The position numbers and the translations under genes were made by a program. Positions 1-11,490 of a stretch of DNA of 64,000 nucleotides are shown one piece after another. Numbering within the stretch: the stretch's first letter is position 1; each line of letters starts with the position of its first letter. Where the stretch lies: positions 9,744,501-9,808,500 of the forward strand of contig JALGPY010000008.1 of NCBI GenBank assembly GCA_023055425.1, read 5' to 3'. The notes beneath the pieces were generated by a model. It did not search any database. It saw only the letters and a list, made by a program, of their open reading frames with translations, and was not told where the DNA came from. This DNA comes from Linanthus parryae. Taxonomy: Eukaryota; Streptophyta; Magnoliopsida; Ericales; Polemoniaceae.

Positions 1-561
1 CACCGGTAAGTCAGCAAGATGAGCAAAATACGAGAAAATGTTTTCACTAAAGGATAATAGTATTTGTTGATACATGTATTTAAAAAACAAAACATAAATG
101 GCCTTAACATTTGTCTTTTACAGATGCGGGAATGCAACCTCGTCCTCTTGCTCATCTTCTTAGACAGCAACCAATATGATCTGCACAATCCAAAATATAC
201 AGTTAATATATATTTATAAAAAGTACGAAACTTCATATTGATGTATAGTTTACAATTTGGTGAAGCTTCTTTATTGGAGCAGAAATGCACCTAATGAAAA
301 ATTTGTTAAGAGTGAGGAGTTTGGTTCACGTTTTATCTGCACTTAACCCAAGTAAAAATTTCTAAAATATATCATCTCTTGAACTCCTATCAGAATTTAG
401 CTCTTCATCAATTAAACTTGTAGAATTATACTAGACCATCGGTAGAAATGATCTGAAATCCAGAGAATAGATTATCACAAACATGTATTTGTAACCTTTC
501 AATACATGTAATTCAAGTCTTTCACAGAGATAACCTCCTAATGACTTCCCAAAATAGTTCT

Positions 562-1110
562 TTTTTTTATGAATAGTTTTTTATTAGAAAGGGGGCAAAC
601 ACTGTGGGTGGATCAGGCCCACAAACAAGATCCAAACTAACTTAAACAAAATTTGAAGGATCAAACCCAGATTTGACATCCAAAATAGAACTCAAAATAT
701 CATCACTAGCTAACAAACCCAGAGGAGTTTTCTCTAAAAGCCCATTGAGCCAAATTATGAGCAGCAACATTCTTGGGTCTGGGGATTAAAGTTACTTCAC
801 AATTCAGCTTTTGAACCTGCATTTTACATCCTTCCAGTCTTCGACACCATTCCCATCTGGGTGCAGAACCAGAAGACATGGCCTTTGCAACAATCTGTGA
901 GTCAGTTTCAATCACCCCATCACACCACTTCTCTTCTGCAGCTTTAATGACAACTTGTTCTACTGCCATGAATTCAGCTACTTAAACATCTTCATTTCTT
1001 CCACATAAAGTGTAACCTTTCATTCATCCAGCCTCTATGTTTATAACCACATATGCTATAGCAAATTTATCATTTTTCCTGGCATCCTCTTTTTTATTTA
1101 TTTGCTATAT
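562..1110 (-). pseudogene. LINE 3' end, RNase H-like (RVT_3) remnant
   Basis: Reading the minus strand, a broken frame from about 1100 to 706 resembles the RNase H-like domain at the end of plant L1-type LINE ORF2. Visible parts are a first strand reading FAIAYVVINIEAG, then AEFMAVEQVVIKAAEEKW, the acidic VIETDSQIV motif, and a terminal RPKNVAAHNLAQWA block that matches the usual R..N..AH.LA ending. In-frame stops occur after EAG and before VAEF, so it is dead. About 140 bases downstream on the minus strand the sequence runs into A8 (T8 at 562-569), consistent with a retroposed poly(A) tail. The 5' part of the LINE is missing. The domain assignment is from motif recognition only. Confidence 0.7.
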
Positions 1111-1837
1111 CATCACTCTCCGTCTATAAGTTAAACTACGAATTTAGGATGAACGTATTAAGTATATATATATAGGCATAGACCACGAATGATTTGGAAA
1201 CCAAAGCACAGACTAAGGGAAAAAGCAGTGCTCTAGTTTGGCCCAAAATGTGAGTTTTATGCAAATTTAGTGTGACATAGTCTATTATTTAGGCATCGTA
1301 TTTACCTTAATGCTTAATGCTCGGGGGAAAATGTATAATAGATCTCAGAACATGGCCAACTTTTATGTGGTGTCTATTACTTAGCTTTTTAACGAGTCCT
1401 CATAAGCCCAAATCCAATGTCTAATGAAGAAGTTACATGCTAGTACAATTTAGTTAAGTTTTATTAAAGAATTCTAGTCAGCAGAAAGATTACCCACACA
1501 AGAACATCTATTCTTGAACACATCCCAAGTTTTAAACATGAGAAATTCCATGTTTACTGTTCTTGATTCTTTCTATGATCAGTACTAAAAGTAATGCATT
1601 ATTCTAAATACATTACCAACAATCCAGATAAATAAAGTAAGATTCTTGGTTCAGCAGCACATACAATCCCAGTTGAATTCTAAGTTCACTTCAGGAATTA
1701 CTAAGCATGTGATTCAGCCATAATAAGATCTCATATGGTTCATGTATTTATCAATTTTGTCCTATACTTTGGGGTACAAGATCAACATAATGAGGCTATT
1801 GAGGAATAACATATAAGATAAGGGAGTGAAATCATAC
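1111..1837. other. No gene recognised; probable intron of a minus-strand gene
   Basis: AT-rich sequence with no coding potential that I can support. It lies downstream of the splice-donor-like site at 1836-1837 on the minus strand, so it may be intronic if the 5' exons described next are real. Confidence 0.3.
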
Positions 1838-2290
1838 CTCCACATATAGAAGAGTTTCAGAAATTGCGGAATGGATTTCAACACCAAACAAACAGAAAGC
1901 CTCCGTCTTGTGACCAAAGTCAGAGAGCGTTAGAAACCCTAGCGCGCTGAGACCGGCTGTTCCATCAAAGACTCCAAAATCGAAGAAAAATTCTGAAATT
2001 ACAAAGAAAAATTAGATACCAGAGGTCGGATAACATGGGTTGCGACATCCTCTTATTCTCGAAGAGACGAGATCCAAGAAGATGGGATCGAAGAGAAAGA
2101 GAGATCGGAGATAGTTACCCGCGATCGAATCATACACACCATGGTGATTGAAGATGGTTGAGGGATTATCGATCTAGATCTGGAAGACGGGATGAACTTC
2201 CTAGAGATAACTGAACGACTATGCCGAGAGAGAAAGACAAAGTTTTCAGAGGGTACGGACTCAGAGAGAGAATAGGTTTGTAACTGGGAG
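1838..2290 (-). other. Candidate 5' exons of a minus-strand gene leaving the window
   Basis: On the minus strand this interval looks like the start of a transcription unit: CT-rich leader, then a short ATG-containing exon (ATG at 2142) ending at a GGGTAACT donor near 2119, an intron, a TTTCAG acceptor at 1993-1994, and an exon 1992-1838 ending in GGAG followed by GTATGATT. The exon carries CTAGGGTTT, the reverse complement of the AAACCCTA telo-box common in plant leaders. The spliced frame from ATG 2142 stops soon after the junction at a TAG, so these are probably untranslated or partly untranslated exons. No product can be named. Confidence 0.35.
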
Positions 2291-2385
2291 GAAGGACGTC
2301 TACAATTTAGCTTATCTATTTTTTTCTTTCAAACTAAAATAAAATTTAGCTTTTCCCACAGTGTGGTAGGGCGTCCCCTAAGTTT

Positions 2386-2611
2386 TTTTAAATACGTCAG
2401 TCAATATAAACATGTCGTTAATAAATACTAGATACGACGGCCATTCGTTTGCCATCGTAATTGACTATAAATACGACGGTTTTTTAGTGACCGTCGTTCT
2501 TGAGGCTAAATACGACGGCCATCAATTAGCCGACGCTTTTAGGTTAGATACTACGGTAATAATGGCCGTCGTATTTTCTGGCCGTCGTATTTGCCAACTT
2601 TTTTTGTAGTG
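2386..2611. mobile_element. CACTA (En/Spm) transposon terminus with TACGACGG subterminal repeats
   Basis: The interval ends in CTTTTTTTGTAGTG at 2598-2611, the reverse complement of the CACTACAAAAAAA terminus typical of plant CACTA elements. Inside it, TACGACGG or its complement CCGTCGTA recurs at least six times in both orientations (near 2432, 2472, 2491, 2510, 2564 and 2582), which is the usual organisation of CACTA transposase-binding subterminal repeats. I could not find a convincing matching left terminus, so the left boundary is approximate and the copy may be a fragment or a short non-autonomous element. A small frame across it is incidental. Confidence 0.7.
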
Positions 2612-4130
2612 AGAGCTGTTTGGGTATAAAACAGAGGCTGATAATAAATTCATAAAATATTCATAGTAATTCCAAAAATTATGAAATTTTAACTGGAAGT
2701 AAAGAACACCTCTGTGAACAACATATCCAAATTTTGTAACTATTGGAGTAGAATAAGTACATGAAATGAATGAAAAACTTCTCTGGTCTGGGTTGGACAG
2801 ATTGTAAAAACAGCCCAAGTTTTTGGTCGATTAAAAATTAAATACAAGTTCAATAGCTCTGAAATTTTTACTGTACAAATATCACATAAAAATACACAAA
2901 CTGTAAATTTTTCATAGTTTTCTGAAAAGTTTAGGCATTTTTCCCAATTTTGTGAAAATAGACTCAAACATGAACTTTATGGTTTTCTATACTTCAAAAA
3001 CTTGTTGCATGCAAGGACCATTCCATTAAAATCCGAAATTTAACTAAAACAAGGTCTAAATAATACACATATCACTACCCACATCATCTTCTTACATGAC
3101 TCTAACAACAAACTTGATTTTGATGACATGCATGTATGTTCAAATGTGAGTTTTATGAAATATGCAATATTCAAGTACCAATTTGATGATCTAGCCATGA
3201 AAATGATGAAGCATGCTTGGAGATGAGGAAGATCAAGTTTAAAAGTTACAAATCAAAGATCAAATAACACATGCAACTCAAGATCAAGCAATTTCATGTC
3301 TAGAACATGCATTATCTCCAAATTTAACACATAAAGAAGAGAATGCTTACTTATATGTCTTGAGAGAAATTAGAGATTAATCTTGAGTTCTTGGAGGTTG
3401 GAGGAGCTTGGATTCTTGAGGAAAATGAAGGAAAAGACTCCCCCAATGCATAGTATAACATTGACCTTGAGTTTTTCATGAATTGAGAGCTAGAAAATGG
3501 GGTTTTGAGGGTGTTTTGTGAGGCTCAACACCAAAAACCGGGAATGGTGTTCTTGAGGATGAGTTTTGAGTGTGGAAGAGAATGAGAGAGACTATGAGAG
3601 ACATGAGAGAATGACTTGATGGAACACATAAAGAGCCATACATGAAATGAGAGAACAATATCATATTATATATAAGTAGTTGAGTGGAAGAATGATTGAG
3701 ATGTAAATATCATTTGGAAGACATGCTAGTTTGGGATCAATAATGTAAAAACCAATAATAGGTAGGTGAATACATAAATACTTCAAGTTTGGAAACATTA
3801 CAAATTTACATAAAGTATTGTGGCAACTATGCATTTAATACTAACAAACAAGTTGGCACAAACATTACATTAAAGAAAATATTTTCTTTAAAGTGTAGCA
3901 TACTTAATAAAATATTAATATTAACACGTAAATTAAGAAAATATAAATATCACTTAAAAACTAAATGTGCAACATAAATATGAGGGTTACTACAAAATAT
4001 GTGATATAATACATATATTTTGCATGTGTTAAGAATATAAATTGGGCTGGATTGACCTTTGCAGCCTCTGCAAATGTAAGTTTATCCAAAAACTGATTTT
4101 GAGAAGTTACCATAAGAACTAACATAGGGA
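2612..4130. other. No gene recognised
   Basis: AT-rich sequence with only short random frames. The 3350-3680 stretch is rich in GAGAG and TTGAG, resembling an old retrotransposon untranslated region, but I cannot assign it to a family. Confidence 0.3.
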
Positions 4131-4257
4131 AAGCATACAGGGGGCATAAGTGACAACATATTTGGTAGTCATAAGGGGTGTAAGTGAAGTTTTCCAAACT
4201 AAGAGGGGTATAAGTGAAGATCGACCAAAACTGAGGGGGTGTAAGTGAATTTTACCC
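4131..4257. mobile_element. Mutator-like terminal repeat fragment
   Basis: The end at about 4257 reads AGGGTAAAATTCACTTAC on the minus strand, followed by repeats of the type CACTTACACCCC. The same end sequence occurs in plus orientation at 58412. GGGTAAAA termini of this type are typical of Mutator-like elements, and the intact element at 11068-12568 also starts with GGGTAAAAG. No partner terminus is visible to the left, so this is a single-ended remnant. Confidence 0.4.
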
Positions 4258-4548
4258 TTTTTAATTTGGTTAAAGACATTTTTGGATTATATACAAAAAT
4301 AACTCTATTCTTTGGGGATATACAAAAATTACCCTGAGAGTGGACGGATGTTTGACAAAAAAAAAAATCCTTTGTTAATGTCAGGTTGAAATTGAGATTT
4401 CTGTGACTATTCTACCATGTCAATTACTTAAATGTCTTTACAACTACCATCTATTAACTGTTAATTTACCCACATTGTTCTTTGTGTTCTTGCTTGGTGT
4501 TCTTGGTATTGTTCTTCAACACCATCGGCAATACCACCAGCCCCCACC

Positions 4549-4953
4549 TGTTGGGATTTATCACGTAAAAATCCCACGCAACGGAAAAACGATCACTACA
4601 CGAACACGCGATATGGAGAACGAGAAAATAAAAAACACAATATTTAACGTGCTTCGGCAAATTGCCTACGTGCACGGGGCAAGAAAGAATTTTCACTAGT
4701 ACGAAAAACCGTACACTCACAAATCTCTCTACAAGCCTCTCAACTCTCCTACACACTCAATCTGTGTGCCACTCCGAGTTAAACTTATGAAATAAAACAA
4801 TAGCTAGCACCTCTATTTATATACTAAACTAGAGGAGGTGGAAAAGCCAACCTAGCCCAAGCTATCACCTCATCAGAGATCACCTCCTCATAAGATAAAT
4901 CAGACGCATCGGGTACACCGATTCGTCTTGCGGAATTCGAGACAAATCCAACA
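4549..4953 (-). repeat. 3' LTR of the gag-only Copia element
   Basis: Begins TGTTGGGATTTATCACG and ends AAATCCAACA on the plus strand, so it has TG...CA ends in both readings. On the minus strand it contains the TATA-like TATATAAATAGAGG at 4810-4823, matching the same position in the other LTR. Confidence 0.9.
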
Positions 4954-4964
4954 AACTCCACCTT
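4954..4964 (-). other. Polypurine tract of the Copia element
   Basis: Minus strand AAGGTGGAGTT abuts the 3' LTR, the usual plus-strand primer position for Copia elements. Confidence 0.75.
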
Positions 4965-5147
4965 GTCTTGAATTCTGCAAGCGCCAGAAAATTCCTCAGC
5001 CAACTCTGTTGTTGATGTCAACTCCGCCGCATTCTCCATGCTCATCATGCACGTCCCTTTACAGCACCTCCACCGAGATGCTCTCATTCGTGCCCCTTCC
5101 CTGGGGCGCCTCCTCGCACCCCTGACACGGGTGCGTCCCAAAGTCTG

Positions 5148-6788
5148 CTACTTTGGGGAGCGGTGTGGCTCCACCTCTCCACCTGCTTGAACACCATTGG
5201 AGAGACCACCACCATCCAGGTCAAGTGCAAACGAGACTCGCTTCCTCTTCACTTCTGCAGAAGTTTTCTTCATCGATGTTCTCATCAACGGTGGATCGTC
5301 AACCTTCATATGCATCTCGATCACTTTGGTTGGACAACCTCCTTGAACAACCTGCAACTCTTGTGTAGCCTGCACCTTCTTCGTCTTGCGCTTGAATGCC
5401 CTTGCACGTCCACCCCGTGCTCCTCCGCATCCGTTCCCAGTGCATCTCCTTAGTTGCTTCCCTTGTTCATTCATACGCCCTGCATGCGTATATCGCCGAT
5501 CTATACTGCTTGTCTCTTGTGTGACAGAAGATTCACATGTCACAACACTCCCCACAAGTTTGTATAGACCATCAACCAATTTCCCATGCAGCACAGTCTT
5601 GTTTGTTGTAGACAGAACCTCAATTTCTCCACCATGAATTGAGACTCTACAACCCTTACAGTCCAACATCCCCAATGAGATCAGATTCTTTCTCAAGTCT
5701 GGCACATGTCTTACCCCCGTCAGCGCCATGATCCTCCCATCAAGCTTACGAAACCATACTGTGCCCATACCAACAACTTTACTAGTCGAGTTGTTAGCCA
5801 TCTTGATAGTACCCCCATCACAAGCTTGATAAGTTGCAAAATGCTCCCTGGATGCACACATGTGAAACGAACATACAGAATCTAAAATCCAATCTGAGTT
5901 CTCATTACCTGAAGTGACTGTCATCACATCCACCGGATCTCCATCACTGTCGGACTTCTCAATGGCTGCTGCCTCTGATGGTTGATTCATCTTCCTCGCC
6001 GCTTTGTACTTCTCACAATGCTTTCGAATATGGCCTTCTTGACTACAAAAGTAACATCGCGGATTGTAGTCATCACCTCTGGATTTGGAACGTCCCCTCC
6101 TATGAGCCTCCTTCTGTTGTCTCCTTCCGCGATCTTGACTTCCCTCTGATGTAGCCATGATTCCATTAAGTTGCGTCTTGTCGCTCTACTTTTTCCTTAC
6201 CGACTCATGGGAAATAAGGGTAGCAACCACCTCATCTAACTTGATAGTATCCTTCCCATACATCAACGTAGTCTTGATGTGCTCGTACGAAGGAGGTAGA
6301 GAAACTAACAAGAGAATTGCTTGATCTCCTTCTTCAATCTTCGCATCAACCGCATTCAACTCTGTTAGAACCCTGTTGAACTCATCCAAGTGTTCCATAA
6401 AATCCTTCCCTTCGGCCATATGCAGCGCATACAACTGTTGTTTCAAGAACAGTCGACTCGTGAAAGACTTGGACTTATACCTGCTCTCCAACTTCGTCCA
6501 CAGCTAATAGGGATCCGTCTCATTGATGACTTCCCGGAGTGTACTATTGCCGAGATATAGCTGAATCGTGCTATTCGCCATCTCTCGCATCTCCTCCCAC
6601 TTGTCATCTGTCACACGCGCTGGCTTTTCGGACTTCTTCTTTGTGATAGCCTTGATAAGACCTTCCCGTGTCAACATATTTTTCGCTCGTTGCTGCCATA
6701 GAGTGAAATCGTTGTGGCCGTTGAATTGTTCAATCACGAAACTAGAACTTTTCACCGCCATCACACCAATCTGCAAATTTCCGTTCAC
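5148..6788 (-). pseudogene. Copia gag-protease pseudogene
   Basis: One continuous minus-strand frame is interrupted by two TAG codons (6504-6506 and 6186-6188). The first part, with FNGHNDFTLWQQRAKNML, and the second, with LESRYKSKSFTSRLFLKQQL, are the gag polyprotein family found in plant Copia elements. The third part (6158-5148, 336 residues) carries a CCHC zinc knuckle, CYFCSQEGHIRKHC, at residues 35-48. It then has a protease-like segment WILDSVCSFHMC at 90-101 and a pre-integrase stretch ending DGLYKLVGSVVT. The protease triad reads DSV instead of D-S/T-G, which should inactivate it. After this the frame passes into unrelated basic sequence and ends; the pol domains are absent. The product could only have packaged RNA, and the stops make this copy non-functional unless read through. 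Confidence 0.85.
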
Positions 6789-7360
6789 AATATGCAGAAA
6801 CCGACACCGCTAATGTGTCCGGAACGCCCAAAAACCTAGGGTTTCACTCTTGTTTCAAGTCAAACGGGTTCCTGGAGCCCAAGATACGCCCAAAACAATT
6901 TGGACCACACGTCGCGCGTTTCAGACACGCGCCCAACAGCGCTCGCAAAGCACCGGATAACTCCTCTGGTCTTTTTCTTCCTCACGACCATAACCAAACC
7001 CAGCTGCTGCGTCTTTGTTTTTCCCGTCGAATTGGACAACTCAGAAGGCAAAAAACTTCACGACTTCAACCTGAAATCAACTCAGACCTAGTTAGGTACC
7101 CGCTCAAGGATATTTTTGCCGCCGCCGCCAATCGGAAAAACCTTCACCGCCGCCAACGCGTAGCCGCTGCCCAGCTGCTTTGCCGCTGCTCCTTTCTCTT
7201 CCGCTGCCGCAGCTTGTCGTCTTCTCAACCCAAGCGCGACACGCCCCGTCGCCGTGGGTTCTTCAAGACCGCCAATCGCAGCTCACGGAAAGTTTCGTCG
7301 CCACCGAAAACTTTATAATCTCGTCTCCGTTCTCATCGCGTGTATTACCCGGATCGTGAA

Positions 7361-7376
7361 CCAAGCTCTGATACCA
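7361..7376 (-). other. tRNA-iMet primer-binding site of the Copia element
   Basis: Minus strand TGGTATCAGAGCTTGG, two bases from the 5' LTR. TGGTATCAGAGC is complementary to the 3' end of plant initiator methionine tRNA and fixes the element's orientation as minus. Confidence 0.85.
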
Positions 7377-7378
7377 CT

Positions 7379-7788
7379 TGTTGGGATTTATCACGTCGAA
7401 ATCCCGCACAACGGAAAAACAAACACGATCACTACACGAACACGCGATATGGAGAACGAGAAAATAAGAACACAATATTTAACGTACTTCGGCAAATTGC
7501 CTACGTGCACGGGGCAAGAAAGAATTTTCACTAGTACGAAAAACCGTATACTCACAATTCTCTCTACAAGCCTCTCAACTCTCCTACACACTCAACCTGT
7601 GTGCCACTCTTAGTTGAACTTATGAAATAAAATAATAGCTAGCACCTCTATTTATATACTAAACTAGAGGAGGTGGAAAAGCCCACCTAGCCCAAGCTAT
7701 CACCTCCTCAGAGATCACCTCCTCAGAAGAGATATCAGACGCATTGGGTACACCGATTCGTCTTGTGGAATTCGAGACAAATCCAACA
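7379..7788 (-). repeat. 5' LTR of the gag-only Copia element
   Basis: 410 bp, same ends as the left LTR; differs by a 6-bp indel near 7422 and scattered substitutions. It starts next to the primer-binding site. Confidence 0.9.
7645..7658 (-). promoter_or_regulatory. LTR TATA box
   Basis: Minus strand TATATAAATAGAGG inside the 5' LTR, conserved with 4810-4823 in the 3' LTR; a reasonable core promoter for the retroelement transcript. Confidence 0.5.
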
Positions 7789-8337
7789 CCACCAGCATCA
7801 CCACCACCCCACCAGCAATTTTTCACACGAAGTATTCACACCACCACCACCACCACAAAAACACATCAAATGAAAGAAAAATTACACCCTGCCTTAATCT
7901 GCTGAATTTACAGTGAGCTAACTTAGCATTACAATGAGCTACTGAGTTTAACTCCCGGGAAATGAAAGAAAAAATAAAACTGGAAAAGCAAGAAGAAATC
8001 AAAATACAATCCTCCACAACAGCTGCAATAGAAGAAGGACAAGCTTTGGAACCTTGAAGTAGGTGGTGGATGAACCTGCTACCAAATTACACTCTGCCTT
8101 AATCTGCCACTACCAGTCATTACCTACCTCCCATTCAACCAAAATACCAACACCCAATACTCCCTCACCTCCAATTCACCTGAACCATTTCTCCAAATAC
8201 CCAATTCAATAACACCGCCACAGCCCCCATTAATACCTGCATCTATTAAATCCACCGAATCGGAGGATGATGGTGTGGTGGGTACAGGTCTGGAAGAAAA
8301 CAACTACGAGATAGCGGGAGGGACTTCATCTATTATA
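7789..8337. other. No gene recognised; CCA-rich low complexity
   Basis: Runs of CACCAC at 7789-7860 followed by AT-rich DNA. The left flank of the Copia element has the same CACCAC character, so the element inserted into a CCA-rich stretch. Confidence 0.3.
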
Positions 8338-9377
8338 TCACATAGCTATGAATATTAAACATAGCCCTATTCAAAGCTATAATATATAGGATAGTAGAAA
8401 CTAACTCATATTTCGTATAGCATACTACTATGTTAAAACTGTACTACCAAAGATCAATTGTGGTGACTTGTGGGTCGATCTCCGATATATTAATATCAAA
8501 CGTAACTTGTATATCACGTAACTTGTAAATCATATAATTTTAAATATCAAAACTTGTAGATATTCTATACCCTATTAAATAAGAAAGCAAAAACGTCATT
8601 CCATTTTGATTTTTCGGACTATCCGGATTAGATTGGACCAGATCAAGTTAATCGAATATGATTGGGTTGAATTAGCTAAACTATAGTTAATACAATATTT
8701 GATTTTGTGCACAATTAATATAGTATAAAAGTACAAATAGTCAAATGCAACGAATCCCTCACACAAGATGGAGATAATTTATGGGTTTAATTACAATCTG
8801 TTCACTATTTCAATATTGGTATTGAAATTAGTCAATAACAACAAAACATTGTATTAACACATACTCGATCTATATTTATATTCAGTCTAATATGAATTAA
8901 TACTGTTGACTTTTGAAAAGAAACGTACTCCATAGGAGACGAGTTATATATATTTATATATATTTGCAGGGAGAGCTTATTTTATAATAGTTTATTTTTA
9001 AGAATTATTTTATATATTTTTGTAATCAATAGAATTTATATGAGTATTTGGTACTTCTTGAAGCTGAAGTATTTGAATTTAGACATACAAGTCAAGTTGC
9101 GAGCGGGCCGTTCCGAAGCTAGGCGGGCTGGGGGCGGGCCTTGCACAGAGGTAGGGTGGGTCGGGCCGTGCCCAGATCGTAGCTGTGCGAGAAATGGAAC
9201 GTGTGGTGCTGTGAGGGGGGCATGTCGTGCACAGGTCGAGGGTGCCCCCTCCATTTTGTGCAGGTTGTGCACGACCCGGGGGCAGGCCGGGCCGGGCCGA
9301 TTTATCTTCGGGAGGAACGTGACCCGGTCGTGCCACTGGTTGAGCATGCCTTTGAGCGGGTCGTGCTGTGTCGGAGG
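8338..9377. repeat. Direct repeat, copy 1 (about 1 kb)
   Basis: Sequence from 8338 onward matches 10272 onward with moderate divergence over about 0.8 kb. The match then continues at 12569 onward, beyond the Mutator-like insertion in the second copy. Shared blocks include GTACTACCAAA, TTTTTCGGACTA and TTTGGTACTTCTTGAA. The last 270 bases (9100-9377) are a GC-rich GGGCCG/GGGTCG stretch. Copy 1 is interrupted at 9378 by a hAT-like insert. Whether these are LTRs of a lost element or a plain tandem duplication cannot be decided by eye. Confidence 0.6.
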
Positions 9378-9766
9378 TAGGCCTGGCAATTCGGGTCAAC
9401 CCGTCGTGTTGCGGGTCGGGTCGAGCCGTGTCGGGTCATAAACTGGTTGACCCAAACTTGACCCATTTATTCCCCTGTCACTTTCGGGTCAACCCATTTT
9501 AACCCGTCGGGTTGCGGGTTCATGTCGTGTTCGTGTCGGGTCATCGTGTCGACCCATATATTGCTCGGATTTCGCCTATGTGGCTTCCTAAAATAATGCC
9601 AACGGTAAAAAAAATATTGTTAATGCTGTGTTAGGCGGGTTGAACGGGTCATTTTCGGGTTGTCCAAGTTGACCCTAACCCGACCCATTTATTTTCGTGT
9701 CGATTTCGGGTCGACCCGTTAGTGACCCGTTGCGGGTTCGTGTCGACCCATTGCTCTGCCCGGGGT
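9378..9766. mobile_element. GC-rich hAT-like MITE candidate
   Basis: Starts TAGGCCTGGCAATTCGGGTC, close to the TAGGGGTGGCAA start common in plant hAT MITEs, and is dense in GGGTCAACCCG, GACCCG and CGGGTT in both orientations. The right side reads GACCCATTGCTCTGCC before GGGGTATCAG, a weak inverted match to the left end. A convincing 8-bp target duplication is not visible, so the right boundary is uncertain. Confidence 0.45.
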
Positions 9767-10269
9767 ATCAGTCTCTATTTTTCGTTTATTGTTTGTAATG
9801 CTTTATGAACTCTTTGTTGTGTAACTTCATGATTTCCGCTGCATGAAAAACACATTACCTTTTGCATGAAATTGAATCTCATACGTTGTGTTTTTCAGTG
9901 GTGTTGATCAACCAACATGTGACACTCGAGTCAATGCGAGCCAATACATGTTCCTCGTGATTACAAAAGATTGGTTCATCTTTTCTATATACTTAAGAAT
10001 GAATCAAGGGTGATTCCCAACATCCACACAAAGAAAGCGATCATCGACTAAGCCTTTCATCCGAGAGGGACAATTGATGGTCCTATGTAAGACTCCCACT
10101 TATGGGGATCAGTAATTGCTCTAGTGGTTGATAAATACAACATGCTATCTTAATCAGAAGTTCGATTTTTTGAACATTTGAGTAGATACAATGTCATGGA
10201 TGCCGGTGCGGTGTGTATTGCACTTCGAACATATTATTATTTATTTTTTATTAAAAAAAACTTGTTTCT
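9767..10269. other. No gene recognised
   Basis: Spacer between the two direct repeats. No primer-binding site or polypurine tract is obvious, so support for an LTR-element interior is lacking. Confidence 0.3.
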
Positions 10270-11067
10270 CACATAGTTCTAAAAATTAAACATATCCATA
10301 TTTAAAACTATAATATGTAAGATAGTAGAAACTGATTCATATTTCGCATGACATATTATGTTAAAACTGTACTACCAAATAACAATTGTGATGACTTGTA
10401 GGTCGATCTCTAATATATTAATATCAAAAGCAATTCGTATATCATATAGTATTAAATATCAAAACTCGTAGATATTCCATACCCTGTTAAAACAACAATA
10501 TACCAAGATGACGATTTTCTTAATATATATATACTGTATTAAATTATACTTTCCAGTGATAATGAAGTTGAATATCTATTGAATTCAGAGAAACCTTTCA
10601 TTACTAAATAAGAAAGCAAAAACGTCATTCCCTCAATGGCATTTTGATTTTTCGGACTAGCCGGATTAGATTGGACCGAATCAAATTAGCCGAATGTGAT
10701 TGGGTTGGATTAACTAAACTATACTTAATACAATATTTAATTTTGTGCACAATTTATTTAGTATTAAAGTACAAATAGTCAAATCCAGCGAACCCCTCAC
10801 GTAAGATGAAGATAATTTATGGGTTTAATTACCATCTGTTCACTATTTCAATACTGATATTAAAATTAGTCAATAACAACAAAATATTGTATTACACATA
10901 CTCGATTTATATTTAGTCTAATATTAATTAATGCCGTTGATTCTTCAAAAGAAACGTACTGCATAGGAGACGAGTTATATTATTTATATTTATGTACATG
11001 AAGAGCTTATTTTATAATAATTTAGTTTGAGGAATTATTTTATATATTTTTGAAACCAATGGAATTT
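10270..11067. repeat. Direct repeat, copy 2 (left part)
   Basis: Homologous to 8338-9035. It is cut by the Mutator-like element at 11068; homology with copy 1 continues at 12569, so the two parts were contiguous before the insertion. Confidence 0.6.
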
Positions 11068-11157
11068 GGGTAAAAGATAAAAAACACCCTCTATTTATGG
11101 GGAAAATACATTTTGCCCCCTGATTTATAGAGAAAATACTTTTTGCACCCTTGTCAG
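11068..11157 (+). repeat. Left terminal inverted repeat of the Pack-MULE
   Basis: Matches the reverse complement of 12480-12568 with few mismatches, including the shared block TTTTGCCCCCTGATTTAT. Confidence 0.85.
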
Positions 11158-11490
11158 TGGATGGAGGGGGGACAGATACCACCCTTCTATTACAATCCGT
11201 TGGTGGAGGGGCGCAAATCGACTTCATCATGTTCTTGAGCACCACCTCTACTACCACCAAATCTCCACCACAAACACCACCACCGAATCCCGACCACCAA
11301 CACCACAACCCACCAACACCAACAACATGAACATCAATAACAAGAAGAAATAAATTTCTTCACCAAAATCAGCATGTTCTTCTTGACCAAACAAAACAAC
11401 AAATTTTCACAAACAAAACAAGATCATATCAAGAACATCAACCACAACAAGAACAAATCTACAAAATTTCTCCACCAAGCAAATTTTATA

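Larger units (their letters stand above)
4549..7788 (-). mobile_element. Gag-only Copia-type LTR retrotransposon with target duplication
   Basis: Two LTRs (4549-4953 and 7379-7788) in direct orientation bound a 2.4-kb interior. Immediately outside, CCACC is present on both sides (4544-4548 and 7789-7793), a 5-bp target duplication, so both boundaries are exact. The element reads on the minus strand: a primer-binding site TGGTATCAGAGCTTGG lies next to the right LTR and a polypurine tract AAGGTGGAGTT next to the left LTR. The interior encodes only gag, zinc knuckle and part of the protease/pre-integrase region; no integrase, reverse transcriptase or RNase H is visible. It is therefore non-autonomous, of the kind described in plants as terminal-repeat gag (TR-GAG) elements, or an internally deleted Tork/Ivana-like Copia. 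The LTRs differ by roughly 20 positions by eye. Confidence 0.9.

Noticed and set aside
1838..1992. Minus-strand reading FFFDFGVFDGTAG, reminiscent of a PP2C phosphatase motif
   Set aside because: The rest of the exon does not follow the PP2C pattern and the CTAGGGTTT phrase suggests an untranslated leader; likely chance.
6815..7318. 167-codon plus-strand frame inside the Copia element
   Set aside because: Antisense to the untranslated leader between PBS and gag; no domain.
9040..9441. GC-rich frames on both strands near 9.0-9.4 kb
   Set aside because: They follow the GGGCCG/GGGTCG repeat composition, are open in several frames at once and have no domain; the same sequence recurs at 12.6 kb.
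8338..11067. LTR pair of a single retrotransposon
   Set aside because: The copies are direct repeats, but no PBS, PPT, TG..CA ends or target duplication could be seen.
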